From contig NZ_LTAW01000005.1 in assembly GCF_001639725.1 (NCBI RefSeq), positions 186,001-250,000 of the forward strand: a DNA stretch of 64,000 bases. The letters run 5' to 3'. This DNA comes from Marinomonas atlantica. Lineage in GTDB: Bacteria; Pseudomonadota; Gammaproteobacteria; Pseudomonadales; Marinomonadaceae. Positions 25,460-35,733 of the stretch are shown here, piece after piece. A program made the translations under genes and the position numbers. The notes under the pieces were generated by a model. It was not told the origin of the DNA. It made no database searches and saw nothing but the letters and a program-made list of their open reading frames with translations. Position 1 is the stretch's first letter. The number at the start of each line of letters is the position of its first letter.

Positions 25460-27115
<1,656 letters not shown>

Positions 27116-27145
27116 TCCGAAAGGATGCATTAATCTCTTGATTTA

Positions 27146-27173
27146 AAAGCCTCGCATTTTGCGGGGCTTTTTT
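27146..27173 (+). terminator. groESL terminator
   Basis: AAAGCCTCGC pairs with GCGGGGCTTT (one T-G pair) around ATTTT, followed by TTT. Confidence 0.88.
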
Positions 27174-27248
27174 GTGTGTCCAGATTGAATTTGATATTGA
27201 TTCTCATTACTATGTTTTGTTTGTATGTGATCATAGGGAATCAAGCCA

Positions 27249-27992
27249 TTGAGTTCAAATCAGGGAGCGCTTAGTCGATCCGTATTATTGGAAATTATTC
27301 AATCCAAGCGATTTGGTGTGGAGTATCAGCCAATCGTAGATCTGTCAACAAATGATATCATTGCTTACGAAGCGTTATCGCGATTTTACAGTTCAGAGGG
27401 GGAGGCGATACGTCCCGATTTAGTTTACGCTTCTCTCCATGAAAACCCTATTACGCTGTTTCAAGTAGAGTATGCGCAAAAACAGCTTCAACTTGAGCAT
27501 CGTCCGCCCGAAACCTTGTTCGTTAATTTAGACCAGGATGCTTTTTTTGCGACCGATGTTGAGGTCTATAATAACCCGTTTATCCAGCTGATTCGCCGTC
27601 AAGAGAAGGGCAATGTGGTGGTCGAGTTAATTGAAAACTCAGAGATAAATGATGCCATTATGAGTTTATCGATGATCGAAGCATTTGACGCACTTGATAT
27701 CGATACGGCTTTAGACGACCTGTGTCATCCCCATTCAATGATTTCAGTGTCGGTTTTGCAGTTAGTTAAATGGGTAAAGCTAGATCGTTGTGTGCTACGA
27801 ATGGCGCATAATGAAGTGTTTATGAAGTTCGTACGCCAAATGATTGAATTTGCACGGACGACAAATAAAAAGATTATACTCGAAGGGGTTGAGACCCAAG
27901 CAGATTTAGAAATGGCTAGGAAGCTCAGAGTAGACTGTGTTCAGGGCTTTATATATCGCCCTGACTTTATTAATAAGATGCCAGAATGTTAA
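27249..27992 (+). CDS. Stand-alone EAL-domain protein (c-di-GMP phosphodiesterase or degenerate sensor)
   Basis: 247-residue protein consisting only of an EAL domain. Catalytic residues that I can place are kept: EAL Glu41, Asn93 (FVNL), Glu126 (VELIE), Asp156-Asp157, Lys177 and Asp179 (VKLDR), Glu212 and Glu215 (EGVET), Gln232 (QGF). Loop 6, normally DDFGTGYSS, is changed to DDLCHPHSM, so metal binding or dimer-coupled activity may be altered. The start is TTG; the region before it is AT-rich. No sensory or receiver domain is attached. It lies upstream of fimV on the same strand with 111 bp between, including an AT-rich promoter-like stretch. Confidence 0.8.
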   Translation: MSSNQGALSRSVLLEIIQSKRFGVEYQPIVDLSTNDIIAYEALSRFYSSEGEAIRPDLVYASLHENPITLFQVEYAQKQLQLEHRPPETLFVNLDQDAFFATDVEVYNNPFIQLIRRQEKGNVVVELIENSEINDAIMSLSMIEAFDALDIDTALDDLCHPHSMISVSVLQLVKWVKLDRCVLRMAHNEVFMKFVRQMIEFARTTNKKIILEGVETQADLEMARKLRVDCVQGFIYRPDFINKMPEC

Positions 27993-28103
27993 GAAAGTCT
28001 GATATTAGCCAAACCATTGATTCTAAAGCTATTGATAAATCATGGGCCGTATTAGATACTTGATCAATACTTGTCGTTAGTTTTTTACAAGAAAGGGAAG
28101 CTT

Positions 28104-30422
28104 ATGCTCAGAAAAACGCTGATTAGTTTGGCTGTATCCAGTGCATTATACATGTCCAATGGATATGCATTAGAGCTGGGCGAACTAACTTCCCAGTCTC
28201 AAGTTGATGAACCTTATCGTGGGCGCATCCAGCTAACTGACGCTAATGGCCTTACTCCCAATGATATTACTATACGCCTAGGTTCTGAGAGTGAATTCAG
28301 ACAAGCTGGTGTAGCTCTGACGAGTACGTTATCTCAACTAGACTTCAACGTGGTAAGAGAAAACGGTCAGTTAGCCGTGGTTATTCAATCTGATACTCCG
28401 TTAACAGTGAATCAGCTTAACTTTGTGTTGGCTGCTCGATGGCCAAACGGTCAAGTAGTCCGTGAGTATCGAACGCCGTTGAATCAAGCCGCATTGGTAG
28501 AAAAAGCTCAGCCTGAAGTTGTTCAATCTGTTACTCCCCAAGCTACCGCACCTAAAGACCAAGTCTTTCGTCGTGAAACGTCTCAAGCTAAAGCTCTTAC
28601 CGATAAGGGCCAGTTAGATGTTGAAAAAGGGAACACTTTATGGTCCATCGCTGGCTCAAATCGTCCAAGCAATCAGCTAACAATTTATCAGACGATGATG
28701 GCGATTCAAGCATTAAATCAAGATGCTTTTTACGCGAACAATATTAATTTATTACGTGAAGGGGCAGTTTTGCGCCTTCCTACACAAGAGCAAATTGCTT
28801 TATTTAATAAAGCCACCTCTGAAAAAGAGTTTGAGCGTCAACATTCAGCTTGGATGGCGTTGAAACGAGCTGGGCGTCTTGATGAGTTAGTGTCTAAAGA
28901 GCAAATGAATACTCAGGCACAAACCAATGCAACTGCAGAGCGTCCTAAGACAACGGAAGATAAGTTGATGCTTGCTTCCGGTCAAAGTGTGCTGCCAGAA
29001 GAAAATGCGAGCTCTAACGAAGCGGATGTACAGCGTATCAGTGAGTTAGAAACTGAGTTGTCTGCTACGAATGAGTTGTTGGATAAGGAAACTCGTGAAA
29101 AAGCTGAATTGAATGACAAGCTTGGTGAGTTGAATGATCAGCTTGCGACGCTTGAGCGTCTTATTTCACTAAAAGATCAGCAAATGGCAGAGTTGCAGCG
29201 CCAATTCACAAGTGCTCAACAAGCCATGCAAGAGCAAATGAATACCGTTGATCAGTTATTGGAGGCTGATCAGCTTCGTCGAGAACAAGCGGCTGCTGAA
29301 GAAGCCTCTTGGATGAACAAAATATTTGGAAATCCTATCATTATGTCAATTGCAGGGGTCGTTCTGCTATTGATAGGCTTGTTGATTGGCATGCTAATGA
29401 AGCGTTCAGGTCGAAAAAAATCTGATAAAGGTAATAAAGACGATTCTCAAGAGTTTGATTTGGCCCCTGTAGCTGCTGTGGCTGCTGCACCGGCAGTAGC
29501 AGAAGCTGTTTCACCTACTCCTTCACCAGAGCCGATTGATGAACCAGAAGCGCCAATTGAAGAGGAAGATCCTTTTGCTTTTGATTTTGAAGTGGATGTG
29601 CCTGAAGAGGATAGTTTTGATGGGTTCGATGAATCTGTTGCATCTTCTGAAGTAACCTCATTAGCTGATGATGAGACGGATGCTTTTGATGAGTTTGATA
29701 TTCCAGAATTAGACGACAGTGCTGAGGTTAGTGATTTCGAAGATGCGCTCGGTGCTGAGATGGATGAGTTGGCAGACGAAGATGTCGATGCCGCTGTTGA
29801 TGATCCTTTTGCTGAGTTCGAAGTAGAAGACGCTACTGAGACTGCATCTGACGAAGATCTATTTGAAGAAGCACAACAAAATGAAAGTTCAGAACAATTA
29901 GCAGAAGAAGATGTTTTGGATGTTGAAGACAGTGGATTTGACTTAGAAGATACCCTTGCTGAGCTGGATTTGCCTGCTGAAGAGGCTGAAGATAGTTTGG
30001 ATGTTCCGGAAGACTTTTCTGAAGAAGAGTCTTTTGTAAATAGTCTTTTGACTGATGATCAAAGTGACGTAGATGAGTCAGCGGTTTTTGATGCTGAGCC
30101 AGACACTGCTTTAGCAGATAGTATCGATGAAGTATTGGCTGAAGCGCAACAAGAAGAAGACTTCGGTGGTCTAGATGTTCCTGAGTTTGGTCCTGAACAA
30201 GCCGCTGAAGACACGGCTGAAGATGATGACGAGGAAGAAATTGATTTCTTTGATGCGAGTGGTGATGAAGTCGCTACAAAGCTTGATTTAGCGCGAGCGT
30301 ACATGGATATGGGTGATGAGGAGGGGGCGCGTGTTATACTTGATGACGTAATTAATTCTGGCAATGAAAGCCAGGTTGCCGAAGCCAGCAGTATGATGGA
30401 GCGCATGTTCCCAAGTGAGTAA
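28104..30422 (+). CDS. fimV: FimV-like pilus assembly / polar hub protein
   Basis: 772-residue inner-membrane peptidoglycan-binding protein, needed in relatives for type IV pilus assembly and polar organisation. Signal peptide (MLRKTLISLAVSSALYMSNG, cleavage near ALA/LE), FimV N-terminal domain starting LELGELTSQSQVDEPYRGRI, LysM segment near residues 180-235, coiled coil rich in Glu and Gln (about 310-400), membrane helix (IIMSIAGVVLLLIGLLIGML, about 412-431), very acidic cytoplasmic region (450-720) and the conserved C-terminal TPR-like FimV domain (TKLDLARAYMDMGD). The ATG at 28104 has AAGGGAAG before it. It overlaps truA by eight bases. Confidence 0.92.
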   Translation: MLRKTLISLAVSSALYMSNGYALELGELTSQSQVDEPYRGRIQLTDANGLTPNDITIRLGSESEFRQAGVALTSTLSQLDFNVVRENGQLAVVIQSDTPLTVNQLNFVLAARWPNGQVVREYRTPLNQAALVEKAQPEVVQSVTPQATAPKDQVFRRETSQAKALTDKGQLDVEKGNTLWSIAGSNRPSNQLTIYQTMMAIQALNQDAFYANNINLLREGAVLRLPTQEQIALFNKATSEKEFERQHSAWMALKRAGRLDELVSKEQMNTQAQTNATAERPKTTEDKLMLASGQSVLPEENASSNEADVQRISELETELSATNELLDKETREKAELNDKLGELNDQLATLERLISLKDQQMAELQRQFTSAQQAMQEQMNTVDQLLEADQLRREQAAAEEASWMNKIFGNPIIMSIAGVVLLLIGLLIGMLMKRSGRKKSDKGNKDDSQEFDLAPVAAVAAAPAVAEAVSPTPSPEPIDEPEAPIEEEDPFAFDFEVDVPEEDSFDGFDESVASSEVTSLADDETDAFDEFDIPELDDSAEVSDFEDALGAEMDELADEDVDAAVDDPFAEFEVEDATETASDEDLFEEAQQNESSEQLAEEDVLDVEDSGFDLEDTLAELDLPAEEAEDSLDVPEDFSEEESFVNSLLTDDQSDVDESAVFDAEPDTALADSIDEVLAEAQQEEDFGGLDVPEFGPEQAAEDTAEDDDEEEIDFFDASGDEVATKLDLARAYMDMGDEEGARVILDDVINSGNESQVAEASSMMERMFPSE

Positions 30423-31242
30423 ACAAAAAGTAGTCCTCGTTGTAGAGTATGACGGGGCAGTCTATAAGGGGTGGCAAGCTCAAAAGTTTGATGTTGCCAC
30501 TGTTCAAGAATGTCTAGAAGAAGCCCTAAGTAAAATTGCAAATCATCCGGTTACTGTGATTTGTGCTGGTCGAACAGATGCCGGAGTGCATGCAAGTGCG
30601 CAGGTTGTGCATTTTGAAACAGAGTCTGATCGACCGATCAGAGCGTGGACTTTAGGGGTCAACACTAACCTGCCACCCGATATTTCTGTTAAGGCTGCAC
30701 GAGTTGTCGATGCAGATTTCCATGCTCGTTTCAGTGCGCAAAGCCGCCGCTATCGGTATGTTATATATCAGTCTGAATTTCGCCCAGCAGTTCTAGGTAA
30801 AGGTGTCACTTGGACTCACAAATCATTAGATGTTGCAGCTATGCAGCGCGCGTGCGAGTTCTTTAAAGGGACGCACGATTTTACCTCTTATCGGGCGGTT
30901 GGTTGTCAAGCAAAGAGTCCTGTACGTACTATCCTAAATTTTTCTGTCGATCAGTATGGTCAGTACATTGTTTTAGATGTCAGGGCAAATGCCTTTTTAC
31001 ATCATATGATTCGCAACTTCGCAGGTGTTTTGATGACGATTGGTGCAGGCGAGCAGCCTGTTGAATGGGCAAAGCAAGTACTTGATGCTAAAGATCGTTC
31101 CCAGGGAGGTGTCACTGCGCCGCCATATGGCCTTTACTTTGTTGATGCTGAGTATCCAAGCCATTTCGAAGTTCCCAAGCCACCATTAGGTCCTCATTTT
31201 TTACCGTTTAAAGTGGAGCCAGAGTATGAGTTGCCGCGTTAA
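30415..31242 (+). CDS. truA: tRNA pseudouridine(38-40) synthase
   Basis: 275-residue enzyme that forms pseudouridine at positions 38-40 of tRNA anticodon arms. The catalytic Asp is in CAGRTDAGVHASAQV; the N-terminal VVEYDGAVYKGWQ and the NAFLHHMIRN segment are typical. The GTG start lies inside the last codons of fimV (8-bp overlap) and its own end overlaps trpF by 17 bp, so fimV-truA-trpF looks like one transcript with coupled translation. This order is common in pseudomonads and relatives. Confidence 0.95.
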   Translation: MSKQKVVLVVEYDGAVYKGWQAQKFDVATVQECLEEALSKIANHPVTVICAGRTDAGVHASAQVVHFETESDRPIRAWTLGVNTNLPPDISVKAARVVDADFHARFSAQSRRYRYVIYQSEFRPAVLGKGVTWTHKSLDVAAMQRACEFFKGTHDFTSYRAVGCQAKSPVRTILNFSVDQYGQYIVLDVRANAFLHHMIRNFAGVLMTIGAGEQPVEWAKQVLDAKDRSQGGVTAPPYGLYFVDAEYPSHFEVPKPPLGPHFLPFKVEPEYELPR

Positions 31243-31855
31243 GATTTGCGGAATAACAAATGTTGAAGATGCCCTTCATGCTATTAGCGCTGGGGCTGAT
31301 GCACTGGGCTTCGTTTTTTATGAAAAGAGTCCTAGATACATCTCACCTGAAGTGGCGAATGGTATCGTTGCGCTTCTGCCTCCATTTGTTGTGCCTGTTG
31401 CGTTGTTTGTAGATGCAGAGAATTCATTTATAGATTCGGTAATATCTGGAAGCAATCGTTGGGTTATTCAATTTCACGGTGATGAGTCTCCGCAGAGCTG
31501 CGCTCAACATGAAGTACCTTTTTATAAAGCCATTCGCATGAAGCCTGGACTAGACTTGTCAGTTGAAGTAGCTCGTTATCCTGATGCGATGGCAATACTT
31601 TTAGATGCTTATAAACCGGGTGTGCCTGGTGGTACTGGTGAAACATTTGATTGGCATTTGATTCCTGAAAACTTAGCAAAGCCTGTTATTTTAGCGGGTG
31701 GTTTGACAGCCGATAATGTTTCAGAAGCGGTACAAGCTGTTCGTCCCTATGCTGTCGATGTAAGTGGTGGGGTAGAAAAAAACAAAGGACTTAAAAATCC
31801 CGAAAAAGTGACCTTGTTTATAAAACGAGCAAAAAGTCTTCTTCCTTTACTTTAA
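31226..31855 (+). CDS. trpF: Phosphoribosylanthranilate isomerase
   Basis: 209-residue TIM-barrel enzyme of tryptophan synthesis (Amadori rearrangement of phosphoribosylanthranilate). It starts MSCRVKICGITNVEDA with the catalytic Cys in KICGIT. The catalytic Asp is in ILLDAYKPGVPGGTGETFDW, and the phosphate loops are LAGGLTADN and DVSGGVE. It is a monofunctional TrpF as in pseudomonads, not fused to TrpC, and no trpBA genes follow before accD. Confidence 0.95.
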   Translation: MSCRVKICGITNVEDALHAISAGADALGFVFYEKSPRYISPEVANGIVALLPPFVVPVALFVDAENSFIDSVISGSNRWVIQFHGDESPQSCAQHEVPFYKAIRMKPGLDLSVEVARYPDAMAILLDAYKPGVPGGTGETFDWHLIPENLAKPVILAGGLTADNVSEAVQAVRPYAVDVSGGVEKNKGLKNPEKVTLFIKRAKSLLPLL

Positions 31856-32370
31856 GAAAGAGGGTGTTGTTATTTAGTATTCATTGATGACCGGAAGGTT
31901 GCGTTTGATAGCATTTTATTCGTCAATATGACTCCAGAATGGATGATAGATGTAGTAGAATGCTTTTTAATTAACTGCATTGATTTGATTTGCCTTTAAT
32001 GCCTATGACATCGACTTTTTGAACAACGAAAATTTACTCAGAAGTATAAGGGCACCGTTGGAGTGTCTCTATTGAAAGAGTGCTAGGTTTGCACCTTTAA
32101 ATACAGATGGCGCAGACAGGTATGTTTAATCTTTGCAAAAAATATACCTACTGATTGATGTTTGCTTTGGTCTTCGCGGCGTGCGAATGACTTATGGCTA
32201 AATAACTTTTAAGGCAGTGTCATCGTCGGTAGTGTTTGGTAAGCGTCTTTGCGAAAGCCAAATGTCGCATACAAGATCAAGATACTGATGCCTTGCACGC
32301 TATTTCCCCGATGCGTTCGGAACTATGAAATAAGCAATAGGCATTAGATTGTTAAAATTTGGAGAGTTAA
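31856..32370 (+). other. 515-bp gap: long leader region before accD
   Basis: No protein gene is visible between trpF and accD. A promoter-like pair at 31905-31932 implies an accD leader of roughly 430 nt. I see several short imperfect stems, for example AGGTAT...ATACCT near 32120-32153, but no clear terminator or known riboswitch. The length is unusual for this otherwise dense gene order. Confidence 0.45.
31905..31932 (+). promoter_or_regulatory. Probable accD promoter
   Basis: TTGATA (31905-31910), a 16-bp spacer and TATGAC (31927-31932), close to the sigma70 consensus. It lies about 440 bp before the accD start codon. Confidence 0.5.
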
Positions 32371-33237
32371 ATGAGCAGTTGGCTAGATAAGTTTGTTCCT
32401 TCGATCATGCGTAATGAAACGAAGCGTGCACAACAAGGCAGTGTGCCTGAAGGTCTTTGGAAAAAATGCCCAAAGTGTGACAACGTTTTATATCGTCCAG
32501 AGCTTGAAAAGAACTTAGATGTTTGCCCTAAATGTGAGCATCACATGCGTGTCAGTGCACGACGCCGTTTAGATATTTTCTTGGATAAAGAGAATCGCAC
32601 TGAAATTGCAGCTCAGTTAGAACCTGAAGATAAATTGAAGTTTAAAGATTCTAAGCGTTATAAAGATCGTCTGGTGGCAGCTCAAAAAGCAACAGGTGAA
32701 AAAGATGCTTTGGTTGCAATGGAAGGTACTTTGAATGGTATGCCGGTTGTAGCGGTTGCATTTGAGTTTAATTTCTTGGGCGGCTCAATGGGAGCGATCG
32801 TTGGCGAGAAATTTGTTCAGGCAGCCAATGTTTGTCTTGAGAAAAATATTCCGTTGGTGTGTTTCTCTGCTTCAGGTGGTGCTCGTATGCAAGAAGCACT
32901 TATTTCTTTGATGCAGATGGCCAAAACAAGTGCGGCACTTGAGCGTATGAAGCAACAAGGTATCCCTTATATTTCTGCAATGACCGATCCTGTGTTTGGT
33001 GGTGTATCTGCATCACTTGCTATGTTAGGTGATTTGAATGTTGCAGAGCCCAATGCATTAATTGGTTTTGCTGGCCCTCGTGTCATAGAGCAAACAGTAC
33101 GTGAAAAGTTACCTGAAGGTTTCCAGCGTTCGGAGTTTTTATTGGATAAAGGCGCTTTGGATATGATTATTAAACGTGAAGACATGCGTGATCGTTTGTA
33201 TAACATCCTATCGATTTTGACTCATAAAGCAGCTTAA
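32371..33237 (+). CDS. accD: Acetyl-CoA carboxylase carboxyltransferase subunit beta
   Basis: 288-residue subunit that, with AccA, transfers the carboxyl group from biotin to acetyl-CoA in the first committed step of fatty acid synthesis. The N-terminal zinc ribbon has Cys33, Cys36, Cys52 and Cys55 (KKCPKC and DVCPKC), which in E. coli also binds mRNA. The crotonase-type core shows [26 protein letters not shown] and [15 protein letters not shown]. Full length. It leads accD-folC-SPOR-cvpA-purF, each gene closely spaced. The long 5' region could relate to the known autoregulation of AccD at the mRNA level. Confidence 0.96.
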   Translation: MSSWLDKFVPSIMRNETKRAQQGSVPEGLWKKCPKCDNVLYRPELEKNLDVCPKCEHHMRVSARRRLDIFLDKENRTEIAAQLEPEDKLKFKDSKRYKDRLVAAQKATGEKDALVAMEGTLNGMPVVAVAFEFNFLGGSMGAIVGEKFVQAANVCLEKNIPLVCFSASGGARMQEALISLMQMAKTSAALERMKQQGIPYISAMTDPVFGGVSASLAMLGDLNVAEPNALIGFAGPRVIEQTVREKLPEGFQRSEFLLDKGALDMIIKREDMRDRLYNILSILTHKAA

Positions 33238-33241
33238 CTGA

Positions 33242-34462
33242 ATGTCATCAACATCTCTTGAAGGTTGGCTCTCATATATTGAGAGCCAACACCCTTCTGA
33301 AATAGAGCTTGGTCTTGCACGAGGCCAATCTGTTCTAGATAAACTACATCTAGGTCGACCTAAAGCAAAAGTCATCACTGTTGCAGGTACGAATGGTAAA
33401 GGCTCGACTTGTACCATGCTGACTCGGTATTTATGTGATGCTGGTTTTAAAGTTGGTACCTATACGTCACCACATTTTCTGCGTTTCAATGAGCGTGTTT
33501 CAATCAATGGACAGGAATGCTCTGACGAGCTTTTATGTGAAGCTTTCGCTGTTATCGAAGCCACACGAGGTGATACGCCTCTAACTTACTTTGAGTTTTC
33601 CACCATTGCTGCCCTTTGGGTGTTTGATCAGCTAGAGTTGGATTATTGGGTGCTCGAAGTTGGGCTTGGTGGGCGCCTTGATTCGGTTAACATGGTGGAT
33701 ACAGACGTAGCGGTTGTTACTTCCATTGCGCTTGATCACGTTGATTGGTTGGGCGATTCTATCGACGTTATTGGCCGTGAAAAAACTGGTATTGCTCGTT
33801 CTGGCAAACCTGTTATCAGTGGTGTCGTTAATCCGCCAAAATCTATTGCAGCAGTGGCGAAAGAAATCGACGCACCTCTTATTCAAAAGCATAAAGATTT
33901 TACCTTCACTCAATCCGAAAGTTCATGGGGTTGGAGTGGGTTAGGTCGTTCTTTTGAGGGCCTGCCGCTGCCTAAACTGCCGCTTGAAAATGCAGCAACT
34001 GTCATTGCTGTTTTGCTGAAGCTTGATATTAGTGTAGATGTTGCGTCACTTACTCGTATGTTTACAGAAGCAAGCTTGCTAGGACGTTTTCAGCGAGTTG
34101 AGTCAACCCCCACGCTTTACATTGATGTTGCTCACAACCCAGAGGCTGCACAACAACTTAAGCAGCAAGTGGCGCGTTTGAACACGCCTGTTATTGCTGT
34201 CTGTGGCATGCTTAAAGACAAAGATATTAGTAGTGTCTTGGAAACGTTAAAAGACAGTTTCTCAGAGTGGCACTTCTTAGATTTGCCCGGGATTCGCGGT
34301 GCGAAAGCAGCGGAGCTTGCGCCATACGTTAGTCAATCAAACAGCTACCATGATATTTCGTCCGCGTTGACTGCTGCAAGAGACTCGGCGCGTCAACAAG
34401 GTGCGACGGTAATTGTATTTGGTTCTTTTGTTACCGTTTCTGAGTACTTATCTACTCAGTAA
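33242..34462 (+). CDS. folC: Bifunctional folylpolyglutamate synthase / dihydrofolate synthase
   Basis: 406-residue Mur-ligase-like enzyme that adds glutamate to dihydropteroate and to folates. The ATP loop is VAGTNGKGSTCTML, and the folate signature region YTSPHFLRFNERV follows. GLGGRLDSVN, the SIALDHVDWLG segment and the C-terminal domain with VAHNPEAA are present. It starts four bases after the accD stop, the standard arrangement. Confidence 0.95.
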   Translation: MSSTSLEGWLSYIESQHPSEIELGLARGQSVLDKLHLGRPKAKVITVAGTNGKGSTCTMLTRYLCDAGFKVGTYTSPHFLRFNERVSINGQECSDELLCEAFAVIEATRGDTPLTYFEFSTIAALWVFDQLELDYWVLEVGLGGRLDSVNMVDTDVAVVTSIALDHVDWLGDSIDVIGREKTGIARSGKPVISGVVNPPKSIAAVAKEIDAPLIQKHKDFTFTQSESSWGWSGLGRSFEGLPLPKLPLENAATVIAVLLKLDISVDVASLTRMFTEASLLGRFQRVESTPTLYIDVAHNPEAAQQLKQQVARLNTPVIAVCGMLKDKDISSVLETLKDSFSEWHFLDLPGIRGAKAAELAPYVSQSNSYHDISSALTAARDSARQQGATVIVFGSFVTVSEYLSTQ

Positions 34463-34477
34463 ACAAAGGGGAAGCTC

Positions 34478-35062
34478 ATGATGCTAGATGCTAAATCAAA
34501 ATATCGTTTAATTGGTGCTGGCCTCTTAATAATATCTTCAGCGGTATTGTTACCTCTTGTACTAGATGGCGAGCGTCCTGAGTCTTTGGACGTTCAGATC
34601 ACTGTACCTGACAAGCCTTCATTCCCAGAGGTTGTTATTGCACCTGTGCAACCTATTGATGAATTATCAGACGATACCGAAGAATTTCCTGATCCAAATA
34701 CTATTCAGTTGATCTCTGAGCCTGAAGAGTCTTCCAAAATGGTGCAGCAGGCTGAGCCAATTCCTGAGGTTAAGCAAGTGACTCCGGTGGAGAAACCTGC
34801 AACGGTGAATAAGGAAGTGGCACCTGTTGGCGAGCGTTGGACGTTGCAAGTAGCCACCTTTGGCAAAAAAGATAATGCATCACGAACGCTAAAGCGTTTA
34901 CAGGACGCTGGGTATCCTGCTTATGTCATGACCAGTAATTCTTTATTTAAAGTGTTTGTTGGGCCTGAATTAAAGCGTGATGCTTCTGAGAAAATGAAAA
35001 GCAAAGTTCTTAAGGAATTTAAGCTCAGCGGAATTGTCGTCAAATATTCTCCAAATTCGTAA
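34478..35062 (+). CDS. SPOR-domain inner-membrane protein (DedD-like)
   Basis: 194-residue bitopic protein. A short cytoplasmic N-terminus is followed by one membrane helix (residues about 9-27: LIGAGLLIISSAVLLPLVL), then a Pro- and Glu-rich periplasmic linker and a C-terminal SPOR domain (about 116-192: WTLQVATFGKKDNASRTLKR). SPOR domains bind denuded glycan at the division septum. The position between folC and cvpA matches dedD of E. coli, so a role in late cell division is likely. Confidence 0.88.
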   Translation: MMLDAKSKYRLIGAGLLIISSAVLLPLVLDGERPESLDVQITVPDKPSFPEVVIAPVQPIDELSDDTEEFPDPNTIQLISEPEESSKMVQQAEPIPEVKQVTPVEKPATVNKEVAPVGERWTLQVATFGKKDNASRTLKRLQDAGYPAYVMTSNSLFKVFVGPELKRDASEKMKSKVLKEFKLSGIVVKYSPNS

Positions 35063-35132
35063 TAGTTACTCGTTGGTTGCTTGGATTAACGTGAACTTTT
35101 GGTAAACTGCGCAGCATTAGTAAGAGGTAAGC

Positions 35133-35666
35133 GTGGAACATATTCAATCTATCTCAACGCTTGATTGGTTAATCATTGCGGTAGTGGTGTTGTCGTCTCT
35201 TCTTAGCTTAAAACGCGGTTTTATTAAAGAAGTAATGTCTTTAATAACTTGGGTGGTAGCTTTTGTCGTTTCGGTGAAGTTCACTACACCTTTACAGTCC
35301 TTGTTAATTGATCAAGTTCAAAATGATCAAATACGTTACATTGTTGCGTTTATTGGGTTGTTTGTCGTGACATTAGTGATTGGTGCATTGGTCAGTCTTG
35401 TTTTAGGCTCGTTAGTGCATGCTACCGGTTTAAGTAGTACCGATCGTGTGATTGGTATGTTATTTGGTTTTGTTCGAGGTGCGCTGATTGTGGTGGCTTT
35501 TATCTCTCTTTTGAGCTTGAGTCCTGCTGTTGAGAAGTCCGATATGTGGAAGTCTTCTCAGCTTGTTCCGCAACTTGTTGTATTAAAAGATTGGGTACGT
35601 GAGATGTTAGGCAAGGGGAGTGAGGCATTTGACTCTTCTCTTATCGAACGTACTTTAAATAGTTAA
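35133..35666 (+). CDS. cvpA: CvpA family membrane protein
   Basis: 177-residue inner-membrane protein with four hydrophobic segments (about 10-25, 30-48, 65-90 and 105-125). It is related to the CvpA protein required for colicin V production and linked in several species to bile and envelope-stress tolerance. It shows LKRGFIKEVMSLITWVVAF and the RVIGMLFGFVRG motif. The start is GTG after AAGAGGTAA. It lies 67 bp before purF, the typical cvpA-purF pair. Confidence 0.93.
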   Translation: MEHIQSISTLDWLIIAVVVLSSLLSLKRGFIKEVMSLITWVVAFVVSVKFTTPLQSLLIDQVQNDQIRYIVAFIGLFVVTLVIGALVSLVLGSLVHATGLSSTDRVIGMLFGFVRGALIVVAFISLLSLSPAVEKSDMWKSSQLVPQLVVLKDWVREMLGKGSEAFDSSLIERTLNS

Positions 35667-35733
35667 TCACACATTTGTGTGAAGTGTTAAATAGACGGCA
35701 AAGTCGTTTCCCCTAATCACGAGGTATATATAC

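Noticed and set aside
29450-30250. Acidic low-complexity stretch that could be taken for a repeat region
   Set aside because: It is the normal acidic cytoplasmic region of FimV proteins, with irregular spacing and no true DNA repeats.
30059-30541. Ser- and Ala-rich frame of 160 codons antisense to the end of fimV
   Set aside because: It is the mirror of the acidic Asp/Glu/Ala codons of FimV, and it runs across the fimV-truA junction.
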